Source: Sceloporus undulatus | Lineage: Eukaryota; Chordata; Lepidosauria; Squamata; Phrynosomatidae | DNA: 64,000 nucleotides | Reading direction: 5' to 3' | Assembly (NCBI RefSeq): GCF_019175285.1 | Contig: NC_056528.1 | Location: forward strand, 50,925,068-50,989,067 | Part shown: positions 11,101 to 21,936 of the stretch, one piece after another | How the letters are laid out: the number at the start of each line of letters is the position of its first letter | Numbering within the stretch: the first letter of the stretch is position 1 | Position numbers and translations under genes: made by a program | The notes under the pieces: model-generated | Seen by the model: only the letters and a program-made list of their open reading frames with translations | What the model was told of the DNA's origin: nothing | The model's database searches: none

Positions 11101-12767
11101 GCCTCCGGTTGCATCCGTGAAATGTGGGAGAGTGTGGCCTTATTCCGACAAGTGCGACTCAGAGCAGATAATAGTGATGTCAGCGACATCAACGGCCATC
11201 AGCCTCCACTTAAAAGCAAAGTACTCAAGTAGTGGAGCATGCTGAGGAACGCTCCTGCGTTGCAAAACGTATTGCCAGAATGAAAATACCTTCCTCTGCC
11301 AGAAGAAGAAGGGCAGCAAGGAGGGAGCCGCCTTTGCCTCCCTTTTGCTGGGATCTTCTTCTCCTTCCTCTGGGAACAAGGAGCCTCCCCAAATCCATCC
11401 CTTTGGCCTTGGTTCATCTCCCTGTTCTTTGGGCCAAGGACTGGGCTTCCATGGCCTTGCCTTTTAGCCACAACATTTCTTTGCCTGCGGAGATAGCGCT
11501 TGCCCACAAAAAGGGAGAAAACGCAAGTGGAAACAAAGAACATGGACCCCAATTCCATGTTTGTGGATCTATGTGTGTGGATCTATGGCCTTTCAGGTCA
11601 CCTGTCGACTTATGGGGACCCAGGAATGGTGGGGTCTGTACCCCCAGTACCCCCTTATTGATGCCGCTGCAAAAGGGAGCAAAAGTACGCATCTTGCACA
11701 AAGGGAGGAATAAATGGCTGTATAAATGACTGGAGTGGAGACAAATGAAACCAGGCTGGGCTTTGCAAACTGAATTTGCTGTTTCAGCCTTCCTTCAGGG
11801 ACATGGAGCTGGTACATCGCGATCCTGCCCCATGCCTTGGGGTGCATTTGAGGAGGTGGCCACACTGACTGAAGCCAGGTTCATCTGCTGCAAATGGCGC
11901 CTGATGTTTGGTTCTGCGCCTGGAACTGGGCTGGGAATGAGGAGCCACCATTCTGGCCTTTGCTCCAGGCAGCAGAACACCTTGGAGCATCCTTTGCCTG
12001 TTTTTCGTTGCTCTTGTATTTGCAGTTTCTGCTTACAAACTGGTGCCAAGGCAGCCTATATAGTTTAAGAACAGGAATAATTGCTCTCGGTGCCCCTAGT
12101 CCTTATTTGCAAAGGGGAACACTTCGTAACTCTTATTATTCTCCCAAGGATGGGAAAGGAGAGAAACAAAAGGATGGAAAATTAGACTCGAGTCCAAAGT
12201 ACACGGCAGAAATAATCCAATACTTAGGCTGCAGAAATATAATCTGATGCTGCTGGGAGTCTCCTTGGTTATGAGGATATGGGGGTGGCACATGGAGGAG
12301 CATATAGGATCTCACCCAGAGGGTCCTAGATGCAAACTACAGACTTGCCAACTTTGGGAAAGAAGGAGTAAGTTGATGGCATGCCTCTGCCTATGACCCT
12401 TGAGAACGCCTTCAGTCGGAGAAGGCGATGTTGAGCGAAGTGGACAAACAAGACCTGATGCAAGGCCACTTTCCATGCTCAATAAATGCTCACTGCAAAT
12501 GAAAAAAAGAAGGGGGAAATATTCATAACAAGGAAAAACTTCATATGTTCCTGTCTAAACCAATCTTTCTAAAAATCAATACAAGGGGAGCAAGTTGTCT
12601 CAAAGGTCTCTGTGTGATGTTGACTCTCTCTTGAGCAAACAGGCCCAGGAGTGACATTTGCCAAGTCTAAGTGACATTTCAGTTCAGCTCAGGTCTTCTT
12701 GAGCACGTCCTCCGACATCCCACAGGCGGAAACCAAGATACGTGTGGCCAAGCAACACAAGGGAGGA
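11101..12767. other. Gene-free stretch
   Basis: No supported gene. Open frames in 11199-11729 overlap on both strands without homology. Near 12740-12760 'gtggccaagcaacacaaggg' resembles the end of the unclassified repeat at 10948-11100. Confidence 0.45.
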
Positions 12768-12826
12768 GGATGATGATCATGATCATCATCACCATCATTA
12801 TCATCATCCTCATCATCTCCTCCTTT
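12768..12826. repeat. (ATC/ATG)n microsatellite
   Basis: Imperfect trinucleotide run of the 'gatcatcatcaccatcatta' type. It produces a poly-His/Ile frame without coding support. Confidence 0.8.
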
Positions 12827-13384
12827 TCCTCCAGAGTTATGGAGAAGTCACAGGGATCATTCCTCCTCTGGATCCTCCTGAGCCCAGAGAAAACCAAAGC
12901 GTTGAGGGCAAGAAAAGAGAGCGAAGCACCCGACGCAAAGACACATCGCTCCACAAAAACCTTCTGCCATAAAATGTGTTAGTTTTCATTAACTACAGTG
13001 AGTGATAAAAAGAGTGTGATAAAATAGCCAATAAGAAAGATGGCACAGATAGAAACTAGGGCCACAGCTACATGAGCAGGGCTCATAAAAATGCAGGCTA
13101 AACAACCGTGATTTATGCGGCTGTCCAAAGTAGAACATGAGAGCGTTCGCACTCGGGGTGTTGCTTGTGCTGCGAAAGTATGGGCTGTGAGCAAAGGCGC
13201 ATGCATCCTTTGCCCATGAAAGAAGAGGGCGCCTTTGGCCAAAATAGTCTAACAGGGGTGTATAGGGATGTCAAATCAGCCCTGGGACGCAATCCTGCAC
13301 TGGAGCTGCTTTGTGCAAATCTCCGAATGTGGAATTACATGTCGGTCGTGTGGCACAACACTTGTGTGGCACTCCACTCCGTGC

Positions 13385-13585
13385 AACGGATGAAGTAGGC
13401 TCAAGTCTACAAAAGCTCATGCTATTAGCTTCCTTCTTTCATTTAGTCTCAAAGATGCTGCAAGATCCCTTGTTCTATTTAATCCAAAGACCTGGCAGTG
13501 TGAGTTTGGAAAATCAGTATGCAAAGGGATCTTGCAACACCTTTCACAAATTGGCAGCATGAGCTTTCATAGACTTGATGCCTGG
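13385..13585. repeat. Two inverted fragments of a dispersed repeat
   Basis: 'tctacaaaagctcatgctat' with 'tagtctcaaagatgctgcaa' (13407-13462) is mirrored by 'gatcttgcaacacctttcac' with 'catgagctttcatagacttg' (13519-13578). The two halves are approximate inverted repeats, so this may be one palindromic element. Family not identified. Confidence 0.45.
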
Positions 13586-14473
13586 GGTTGATTGATGCAC
13601 TGATGTATCCAGACATCTTTCCTCCACCCATCAAGGAAATGTGCAAGTACCCTCTCAAATGGGCAGAAATTGGATGCCAGGAACAATGATATCAAAGAAC
13701 AAACCAGCAAGAGGACACTCCAGTCTCCCAGGACACTTTGTCGGCTGTCCTTGAACCAAGGGACTTCGGAGGAAGCCTCTGCACTGAAACCACTGAGGAG
13801 GCATCCAAGAAGCCCATCTCCTCTGGGAACAAGGGCTTTTAATCACCGCACATGTGTTAATTAGTTGATCAAGGCAAGTGCATCTGTGCACCACCTACTG
13901 ATACTCTGATATAATGGCCATGTGCAAAGCAATGAGGGAGCAAATGTGATCACGGCTTGTACTTGTTGCATTTCAGCACTCTAACTGCAATCTCACACTC
14001 TCCTTGGGCCTATTATCTTCCATCTCTGGCAACACTGCATACCTCCAATGGGCTGGATACATGTCAAAATGCCATTCGTATTTAGGTCTGCAGTGCTCAT
14101 CGATGTCAGCTTGGATACTCCAGGTGCTCCTGGAGGATTATGGCCCCAGAGCTGCCCCAAATTCCCCCACTTACCTCTGCAAATCAGGTGGCTGTCAACA
14201 TAGATGTCCATCGTTGCTCCTTCTGGCATCAGAAATAAAGTGTCCAGCATTGACCACTTGGCTGGGTGCCTTGTTGTAACCTCAGAGGAAGCAACTTGTG
14301 TCAGTATCACAAGATGGCACAACATTTTTCTGAAAAACCCAGAGTAAAAGGTATATTGTTTTATGCTGGTTTAAGGAAGAGAAAGGGTGAATGCAATGCA
14401 GAACTGGCCTCGAATCAGGGTCCTGCATAAGGACTAAGGGCATGAAGTTGCAATAGTGCTATATCAATAAAGT

Positions 14474-14511
<38 letters not shown>
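14474..14511. repeat. (AAT)n microsatellite
   Basis: About 12 AAT units following 'atatcaataaagtgt', probably the 3' tail of an old retroposon. Confidence 0.8.
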
Positions 14512-14512
<1 letters not shown>

Positions 14513-15529
14513 TGTTTGTGAACCTGCTTCATTTGGCCCATGTAGACATGCCCTCCTTTGCATTTCCCAATGTATGTGTTTGGCAGCCCTTTGGATGTGG
14601 CCCTGTGGTTAGCCATGCCTTTCTTAACTAATCTTATTTTATAAAGCGACCCTAGGAATTTGAAGGGTCTGTGAGCAACCACCATAAAACTGTGCATACA
14701 TAAATTCATACATACATAAGAATCCGCAATGAGCAGCTGGAGGCAGAGGTATTTTAAAAGTGAACATCTGCACAGGAGGTTTTGGAGAAAGATTTCCCAT
14801 ACCCTGCAAGATTTCAGCCAGGAAACGCATGGCAAGCAACAGCAGAATGGGGTCAAGATGGCAAAAGTTATTCCTGAGGAAGAACAGGCAACTGATGCGA
14901 AGCGCTTTCTGGAGAGGAAAGCAGAAAGAGAAGCCCAGAAATGTCTCCGCTGGAAAGCCAGCTCCATACTGTCCGATGTTAACTTCTAACCTCAGTTGGC
15001 CATTCCTCTGGCCAGCTGGGAAGCAGCTTCTCTGCAAGAATGTCCTCCCTGCGGTCAGCCAGGAGGACCATCTCTGGCCAGAAGGAAAGGGAAGGGAGAA
15101 GCTGGGTTTGGAAAGGGTCGGGTGCCCTCTGCTGGGCAAAGGGACCCCTTCCCTCTCAGATAAAGGCTCCAGAACATGCTCAGGGATGGATATGGGATGA
15201 GCACATAGATATAGAGAGGGACACCTGTTCACCTTCCTTCTTGTGGGCCAGAAGAAAATCCATCCCAGCATCACAAAGGCTGCAGACGGAGCAAGAAGCA
15301 ACTCTTATGTGTGGTTCATGGAGGCTCAGTTTCCTCCTGGTTCCTTCTTCGGTTTTCCACTGAGCTGGAAAAAACAAAGCAGAGCCTGCCTTCTCCTTCT
15401 ATACTGTATATGTATCTACATGTATATATATGAAATATATATGCATACTGTACATGCAATATGTATATGTCTACTTTTGCCGGATCTCAGGACCTGGCTC
15501 TGAGTCTCTCATTTTCAAGGACCATCTCT
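14512..15529. other. Gene-free stretch
   Basis: Overlapping open frames at 14639-15301 (minus) and 14760-15200 (plus) have no recognisable domains or splice context. An AT-rich microsatellite-like patch lies at about 15408-15475. No gene supported. Confidence 0.4.
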
Positions 15530-15800
15530 AGGTTGGTTGTTGTTAGTTGCCTTTGAGTCAACCTTGGCTCATGGTGACCATGGATGAGGCACCTCCAAGG
15601 CCTCTTGTCCTCCGTTGCTCCCCTTAGGTCCTGCAAATCTATGCCCATGACCTTCTTGATTGAGTCTATCCATCTAGCGTGGGGTCTTCCTCTTTTCTTG
15701 CTCCCTTCTACCTTTCCCAGCCTACGAATGCTTTCTAAAGAGTCATTCCTTCTTATGATGTCGCCAAAGTACGACAGCCTCAATTTGACCATCTGACCAT
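15530..15800 (-). mobile_element. BovB (RTE) LINE fragment, C-terminal end of the ORF
   Basis: The minus-strand translation includes 'LSYFGDIIRRNDSLESIRRL', then 'GKVEGSKKRGRPHARWID' and 'WRCLIHGHHEPRLTQ'. This is the conserved tail of BovB/RTE polyproteins downstream of the reverse transcriptase. Only about 270 bp remain, 5'-truncated. BovB supplies the machinery for the tRNA-BovB-tail SINEs seen elsewhere in the window. Confidence 0.85.
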
Positions 15801-16560
15801 GAAATGTTGGATGGCGTGCAAAAAGCAATCAAACTCTATGCGCATCATGGAGGACAACGCTTGCAGAACCTCCGAGGGAGTGAAACGTCTTGCACAGTGT
15901 TGGCGTACCTGGACTTACACAATCCTAAATAGGATAGCGCCCTTTGTGCAATTTCCGCACAAAAATGCAGCTGGTGGAATAACAGCATTTACTACCCAAC
16001 GCTGGATCCTGACACACCCTTTGCAAATGTTTCCCATTATCCTTGGGAGCAATACCTCTAACTCACAGAGAAGCACCTGGCTTTGATTTCAGATTCCAAA
16101 GCTACCAATGATTTATGGCAGCTAGATTGTTGGATCCTTGATCCTTCGAAAGGGAGGGAAGGAGCCAGTTCTGCCGCTTGTTAGGAGTAAGTAACATTAC
16201 TCAGGGAGGAGCCCTCAACTTGCCAAACTCTTCGATTCTATCAGTTCCACAGGATTTGTTGATCCCGGGTGGAAGACGGTTGGCGTTGTACCGCTAGACA
16301 AAAAGGAAGAGAGAAATTGCTCTCTAGGCAATAGCAGCCCGATAGATAGTTGGTTAGTATATCATAGGCAAATAGTTGTTATACTAGGATAAGAGGCTAG
16401 AGAGAGAAGGCTTTTGCTGAAGCACAAAGTAGGTGGCGGTTTTTGTCTTAACTGCAATGCTCTATTGGTTTGTGCATGATAATTTAATAAATTGCCTCAA
16501 ATGCTGAGGATATTGGCCTGTATTCTGTTTTTGAGGACTCAAAAGGCAACCTAAAACCTA
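15801..16560. other. Gene-free, unassigned sequence
   Basis: Apparently single-copy within this window. It includes an AATAAA near 16490 ('tttaataaattgcc') but no coding support. I considered and rejected a solitary LTR here. Confidence 0.4.
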
Positions 16561-17545
16561 GTAGTTAGTCTCAATTAAAGCTGACCCATTGGATTTTCTT
16601 TTATGTCAACTTACCACTGAATGATTCATTGGCCTACTCTAGCTGAGACTAACCAACTGAGTAGGAACGTCTGGACTCTTCCTTCATTGACAAAGGCTTG
16701 CATCTTGTCCAAAAGCTGGATTTATAATCTCATAACCGCTGGAGATTCACATGAATAACTAAACGTGGATTTCAAAACCTACCTTTGGACCCCAAAACCT
16801 GCATCCCAGTCAAAGCGTTTCTGAGGTACTGTAATGGGAAATGATGTCCAGAGTGCTCTCTCAGTCATGGGACAACAATTAAGAACAACCATTTATGAGA
16901 AGGCCTCAAGGAGTATCTCCAGAGGTTTGTTTGGGATGCAGCCCATGACCAGGAAAGTGACACTTAGGGACACCTCCATCTCCAATGCCCCATAAATACT
17001 TTGGTTGGGGTGCTACTAGGCTGCAAAGGTAGGGTTTGGTGGCATCATCGGTCGCAGCAATGATGATCGGACCCCACCATTGTCATTGATGGCAATAGAG
17101 GAGCTCCACCACAAACTTGGGTCTCACTGGTAGAGTAGATCCATTGACTCAATGGGATTTGCCTGTGTCTTGACTTACCTTTCCAAAATTGATCCAGTGA
17201 GCCTATTCTAGTTAGGAGCAAATCCCAAACACAGAGTTGACCTATTGCCTCAATGAGATTTAGCCACCTAGGATCCCATTGTGGGGAAAAGAGAGGATGT
17301 AAATCTTTGAAATAAGTAATAAATAAATACATAAAGTATCTTTCCCAAATGGATCCAGTGAAATCAATAGACTATAGACTCTCACCTTCTTTGATGAATA
17401 TAGGCTTGGATCCTATTGGCCGTTCTCAGCTAGGGGTGATCCATTGGATCAATGGCATTTACCTATCTGTCAACTTACCCTTCAAAGGTTGATCCAGGTA
17501 TTCTAGTTGAGTCTAACTAATAGGATCATGGCCACGTTGGAGGAG
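16561..17545. repeat. Cluster of an unclassified palindromic repeat
   Basis: At least three copies (about 16568-16670, 17115-17250 and 17340-17530) with shared phrases: 'tgactcaatgggatttgcct', 'acttaccttt', 'ttgatccag', 'tattctagttgag' and 'gactaac'. The central 'attgactcaatggg' is palindromic. A retroposon-like tail with 'aataaataaatacataaa' sits at about 17300-17338. More copies lie at 1180-1240, 4340-4440 and 6540-6610. Confidence 0.55.
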
Positions 17546-18537
17546 GAAAACATATAGGAGTTTTAGAGTAAGTTCCCAACTGTTGGTGTTCGCAAAAACC
17601 TTGGATATGGCTAGATTTTGCAGAGGAATGTCTTCTTTAGGGCCGTTGTCAAACTCGACCGGTGGAACTACTAGGATGTCTCATGCCTTGTTTTCTTTCC
17701 CTTCAATGACAACAACACAAACACACAAAATGAGCAGATCTGGGCAAACCCAGCTCCACAACGTTAGGCAAAAAGGGGATATTTCTACATTTAACTCACA
17801 GGAACATTTTTCTCAGCTCCGGGATCATTGTGGGGCTATAAATCCGTTATCTGTCCCAGGAAGGTGTTGCTTTCATAACCTTTTAAACATTTCTAACGAC
17901 AAAACCAAAATGGTCGGACTCTTATTATTCTTCTAGTTGCGTTTTGGCACGCAAAGCCCATCATCCTGGGCGGTGAGTGATTCCCAGAAAAATCAACAAA
18001 GTGCTGGTCAAAATAGTCAAGGACGGAGGGTTTCGTGGGCTGGAAAAATCATTAGGATCCTAAATAATTGGGTCAGGAAAATCCTATGGGAGGAGCAAGG
18101 GCCGACAACATCCGCTCCGAAAAGTTTCTTGAATCCAACTTTTTGCAAACTGAAGGGTTTGCTTGACAGGTCATTAAATTCGAAGGCTTTTTGGAGGAGA
18201 GGTTTCAGGGGCCTTCCAGGTGAACACCCGAGTTATGGCTGGGAAGGGAAACTGGATTCTTCCCGGTTCGACGGAGGCTGGATCTCTTTCTCCTTAATCA
18301 CCGGCTTCATAAATTAATACTTACACGCCAGATGAGTAAATCCCAGCAGCCGGCTTCATTGAAACAGCCGATCTGGCTCCAGAAAATTGCTCCGCTTGAC
18401 TCAGGATCATGCCGTTTCGCCATAAATTCATTTTCGAAGCTTGCATTATGACAGCTGTGCAACAAAGATTGGAACAAAAGAAGAAGAATCAGGCCAGGCT
18501 CTCTCTTTACACATATAATGGTCAATGTAAACCACAG

Positions 18538-18727
18538 AAATAATCCATCTTGAGAGCACTTTAACTGGCCTGGCTCAGTGCTAGGGAACCCTGGGAAATG
18601 TAGTTTATGTTTTCGCCTGAGTTCTGACAGAGAAGGCCAAATGTCTCCCAAAACTAGCCTTCCCAGGATTCCCCAGCATTGAGCGACAGCAGTTAAAGCG
18701 CTCTCAAACTGGGTTATTTCTACAGTG
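18538..18727. mobile_element. hAT-like palindromic MITE, near full length
   Basis: Begins 'cagaaataatcca' and ends 'gggttatttctacagtgcc'. The arms contain 'tggcctggctcagtgctagg' and the complementary 'cccagcattgagcgacagca'. About 190 bp; can form a hairpin. Confidence 0.7.
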
Positions 18728-19189
18728 CCCCCATTTTAAACTAGATTTCTATGTTAATTTCCAAAGAGGCTTATTATTCTCGCTCTGCGTGTCTTTGAAT
18801 GTCAAGCTGTGAGCAACAGTAATTAATTAGTTAGTAATTAATGCATGATGCTGAATGACATCAGCAAGGGCCATCCGCAAAATCCCAGGTTTTGGCCCAG
18901 AAACCTCAGCGCCAAGACGATCCAAACGCTTTTGGCTTTGCAAAAGTTCAGCCCCGCGATTGCACAGTTTGCACAAATTCATGCGGATTTAGCCCATGCT
19001 CTCCAATGTTTCGCAGATGAAAATCAAGATATCGGCAGCCAAGCAACATCAAGGTGAGGGCAAATTATTAATCTATTTTTATGTCTAATTATGATCATTT
19101 TAACTGTTGACTGTTTAATATTATTTTAGTGAGAGGATTTTTTATGGGGGGGGAAGGTAACTAATGGGATATATTTTAATGGTATGTTG

Positions 19190-19251
19190 CATTTTTTCAA
19201 ATTTTGTGAGCCGCCTTAATCCTACGGGAAAGGCGGCATATAAATAAAACC

Positions 19252-19282
<31 letters not shown>
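19190..19282 (+). mobile_element. Retroposon 3' tail with (TTA)n
   Basis: 'gagccgccttaatcctacgg', then 'aaaggcggcatataaataaa' and a TTA/ATT repeat. Typical 3' tail of a dispersed squamate non-LTR element. Confidence 0.6.
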
Positions 19283-19289
19283 AATGGGG

Positions 19290-19520
19290 AAAATGATTAA
19301 TGAGGAAGGAGACGCAAACAAGAAAAGGCTGCAGGGGTTTGCTTCTGCCTCTTGGGAAGAAAAGGAGAGATCCTGATGCATTGACTGCAACTTGCTTTTG
19401 CATTTTGAACTTGGTTTGCAGCAACTGAAGAAAGCTGAGGACAAAAGGATAAAGTGGGAGGAAGAGAGAGAAGCCGGACATTTTAAAAGCAGATGAAAAA
19501 GCAGGAAGGCAGAGGATTAA
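19290..19520 (-). repeat. Unclassified dispersed repeat (CTCAGCTTAC family), reverse
   Basis: In reverse orientation: 'tttgcagcaactgaagaaag', 'ctgaggacaaaaggataaag', 'aagagagagaagccggacat'. Same ordered blocks as the copy at 10948-11100. Confidence 0.6.
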
Positions 19521-19987
19521 TCCGGACTCTTCCTGCAAATCAGAAGTGTTGGCTCTCCCGGTTTGCACATGCTTTGTGATGCTCAGGTCGGTTTCCAGTG
19601 TCACCAGACTATGGCATGTCTGGCTGGCCATGGCCCTTAGCAAATGCCTATTTCTCAATAGGAATGGCTCAGAAAACCAGAGGATTTGGGATCCAGGTCA
19701 AGAGGGGAAGCTTCTGCGGACCCTCATCCCTGGCCTCCTCTTTCGGTCCAAGTCCAGCTGCAAGAATCAAGCTGCAATGAGGCTCCCTCTTCTGGGAGGA
19801 GAGCAGAAAAGCGTCTGTGGATCTCCATTTCACTCAGAGAACATGGATTTTAAATAGTATTTGCTGTAGATCCTATTTTTAAAAAAGGAATGGATCTCTT
19901 TTTCTTCCGGTACGAGACCAAAGCGGCTTCCAAAACGAGTCACAACAAATTGACCAATGTATAGTACTACACATAATGCCATTTTTT

Positions 19988-20229
19988 AGCATGGCGTAGT
20001 GGTCTGAGCGTTGACTCCAAAGACCAGGGTTCGAATCCTGTCTCGGCCATGCAAACCCATTGGGCAACCTTGCCCGAGTCACACTCTCTCGTCCTCAAAG
20101 GTTGGCAATGGTGGCAAACCTCCTCTGAGCAAACCTTGCCAGGAAAAGCCCATCATAACAGCTCTGCCTTAGGGTGGCTGTCAGTCAGAAACAAAGGCAT
20201 GCAACAACAACAACAACAACAACAACAAG
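19988..20229 (+). mobile_element. tRNA-derived SINE with BovB-like tail, near complete
   Basis: Best-preserved SINE in the window. The tRNA-like head has A-box-like 'ggcgtagtggtctgagcg' and an intact pol III B box 'ggttcgaatcc' (20028-20038). The body reads 'cactctctcgtcctcaaagg'. A BovB-like 3' block 'ttagggtggctgtcagtcag' is followed by a (CAA)n tail (20202-20228). Fits Sauria/ACA-type SINEs. Confidence 0.85.
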
Positions 20230-20317
20230 AAGTAGAAATGATCTTTCCATTGGTATTTCTTCTTTCTCCCTTTGGAAAGCTGCTTTGCCTGCCAGCTTTG
20301 GGCAAAGGGCAGAGGGA

Positions 20318-20640
20318 AGAGGAGAGAGTATAAAGGGCTGAAAGAAGGAGGGAGACTGAGGGGGCTGCTGGCGGGGGTCTTGTCCGGGCATGCATTGCCC
20401 AGCAGCAGCCATCCCCACGAGCCTCCAGTGTCTCTAGTAGTTTAGTACTAGTCTAGTAGTAAGTAGTAGCAGTGCCCTGTTTTGCTGGGCTCCGGAGTCC
20501 GTCCAGGAGCAGCCTGCCTCTGCCTTGCTCTGGCTGGGCTCCAGGACAAGCCTGGACTTGCAAGGAGCTGCCATCCCAGGAGGAGGAGGAAGAAGAGGGG
20601 CACGCAAGGCTGGTGGGTGCCTCCTTGGCATGCTTTAAGT
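20318..20640 (+). promoter_or_regulatory. EDA2R: Putative TATA promoter and 5' exon region of EDA2R
   Basis: A TATA box ('gtataaagggc', about 20327-20336) lies in a purine-rich context and is followed by GC-rich sequence. Candidate splice donors are 'gtaagt' at 20459-20464 and 'gtgggt' near 20612. It sits about 1.5 kb upstream of the first recognised EDA2R coding exon, on the same strand. An upstream exon is expected because no ATG is present at the start of that exon. This is inference; transcript data would decide. Confidence 0.3.
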
Positions 20641-20682
20641 CTGGGTTTCATCTGGGTGATTTTGGGAGGGGAAGATGGAGTG

Positions 20683-20684
<2 letters not shown>

Positions 20685-20723
<39 letters not shown>
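20685..20723. repeat. (CAG)13 trinucleotide repeat
   Basis: Thirteen perfect CAG units. They give poly-Ala in the frame of an ATG at 20675 and poly-Gln in another frame, but neither frame has coding support. Located between the putative EDA2R promoter and its first recognised coding exon. Confidence 0.9.
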
Positions 20724-20724
<1 letters not shown>

Positions 20725-20904
20725 GGGAAAAGGGGGTTTATTTCATTGCAAGAAGCAGCCCCTCTTTGGGAAGGAGGAGAGGAAAGGCAGCCTCTCTCCT
20801 CCTCCTCCTCTGCCTCCATCCTGTCTTTACCCCAATGGCATTCCAGGACTGGAGGGAAAAGAGGGAGGAAAGGGCATGAAATAAAAGGGAGACATGGGTA
20901 AATA

Positions 20905-21370
20905 ATGCAGGGATGGCTGCTGGGGGTGGGTTCCTGGACCCCCCCCCCCATGGATCCCCAAATCCATGCATGTTGCAATACTATTATATACAGTGGGGTA
21001 TTACTACTATGACTACTATTGCACTGGGTTCTTGGTATCCTTGGCTGGCATTTGGTTCCAGGACCCCCCCCCCCGCCATGGATCCCCAAATCCGAGGAAA
21101 CTCAAGTCCCATTCAGTACGATGGGGTATTAGTAGTAGCATTAAGGTATGTTTTAACTGTGTGTTGTTTAATGACTATTTTAAGGGGGCAGGATATTGGG
21201 ATATGGAAGTGTATTATTTTGAGTGTAAGCTGCCCTGGTTGTCTTCCACACAGAGGCAAGATATAAATAAATATTATTATTATTATTATTATTATTATTA
21301 GTGGGATTTGGTTCCTGGATCCCTCCCCCCCCCCAAAAAAACAAGGATGCCAAAATCCATAGATCTTCAA
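20905..21370. mobile_element. Tigger-derived MITE cluster
   Basis: Three pieces share 'ccatggatccccaaatcc' or 'tttggttcc' plus 'ggaccccc', ending with 'aactcaagtcccatt'. They are interrupted by 'tacagtggggtatta' starts and by a retroposon tail with (ATT)n at about 21265-21300. C homopolymers of 9-11 occur at about 20939 and 21064. Nested insertions make exact borders uncertain. Confidence 0.55.
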
Positions 21371-21825
21371 TTCCCATTCCTTTGCTTGCTTTTGTATAAC
21401 TTAGATTCTGAGGGATTCGACCGAAGAAAGGAAGTCCGTGGCTAACTCCCAAAGTCCGGCAGTCCTCTCTCCTGACCCAGCAATGAATTAAAATGGCAAA
21501 AGAGGCTGCAATGATGTTCCTCCTGATGCTTGCTAGCAAGGTATGGACCCAGCTCTGGCGGCATCTCCTCAACTGGGATCCTGTTGGCGAGTCCCAACCA
21601 GGGTAGACCCATTCAGTCAATGGTGGGATGGTGAGTCAATTGACACTTTGGTCAGTTGCAGCCGAGGCCCTCTTTGCTCTTGTCTTCAGTGGAGCAAATA
21701 TGGGGGCATCTCGGAGCTGTTATGCTTGCAAGCCCAGGCAAGGGAAGCATGGGGGGCTGCATGCCACGCATCCCAGATGTGGCTGCCAACTCAATAGGGC
21801 TCTCCTCCCCTTCTTTTCTCCCCAG

Positions 21826-21936
21826 GTGCCACGGTTTTCTGCAAACCCAGTGGAATGTCGCGGGAATGAATACCTGGACGATCGTGGGAAATGCAGCCCA
21901 TGCAAGCAATGCGGACCCGGGATGGAGCTCTCTGAG
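21826..21936 (+). CDS. EDA2R: EDA2R first recognised coding exon (CRD1)
   Basis: Preceded by a pyrimidine tract and 'ccccag', ended by 'gtgagc'. Encodes CRGNEYLDDRGKCSPCKQCG and then PGMELSE. Where human begins Met-Asp-Cys, this gene has GTG-GAA-TGT (Val-Glu-Cys), so translation should start upstream. Open from 21628 without a stop, but the strong acceptor argues for splicing. Confidence 0.88.

Noticed and set aside
10353-11192. Long serine/leucine-rich open frame on the minus strand
   Set aside because: It is the translation of a polypyrimidine tract; all three minus frames are open and low-complexity, so it is a composition artefact.
16090-16515. Possible solitary LTR
   Set aside because: An AATAAA and apparent single-copy sequence are present, but no TG...CA ends, target duplication or second copy could be recognised.
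19988-20060. tRNA gene
   Set aside because: A and B boxes are present, but the sequence continues into a SINE body, BovB-like tail and ACA repeat; it is a SINE head.
20675-20884. Open frame with a poly-Ala run
   Set aside because: It arises from the CAG repeat; the poly-Gln frame is equally open, and no homology or splice evidence exists.
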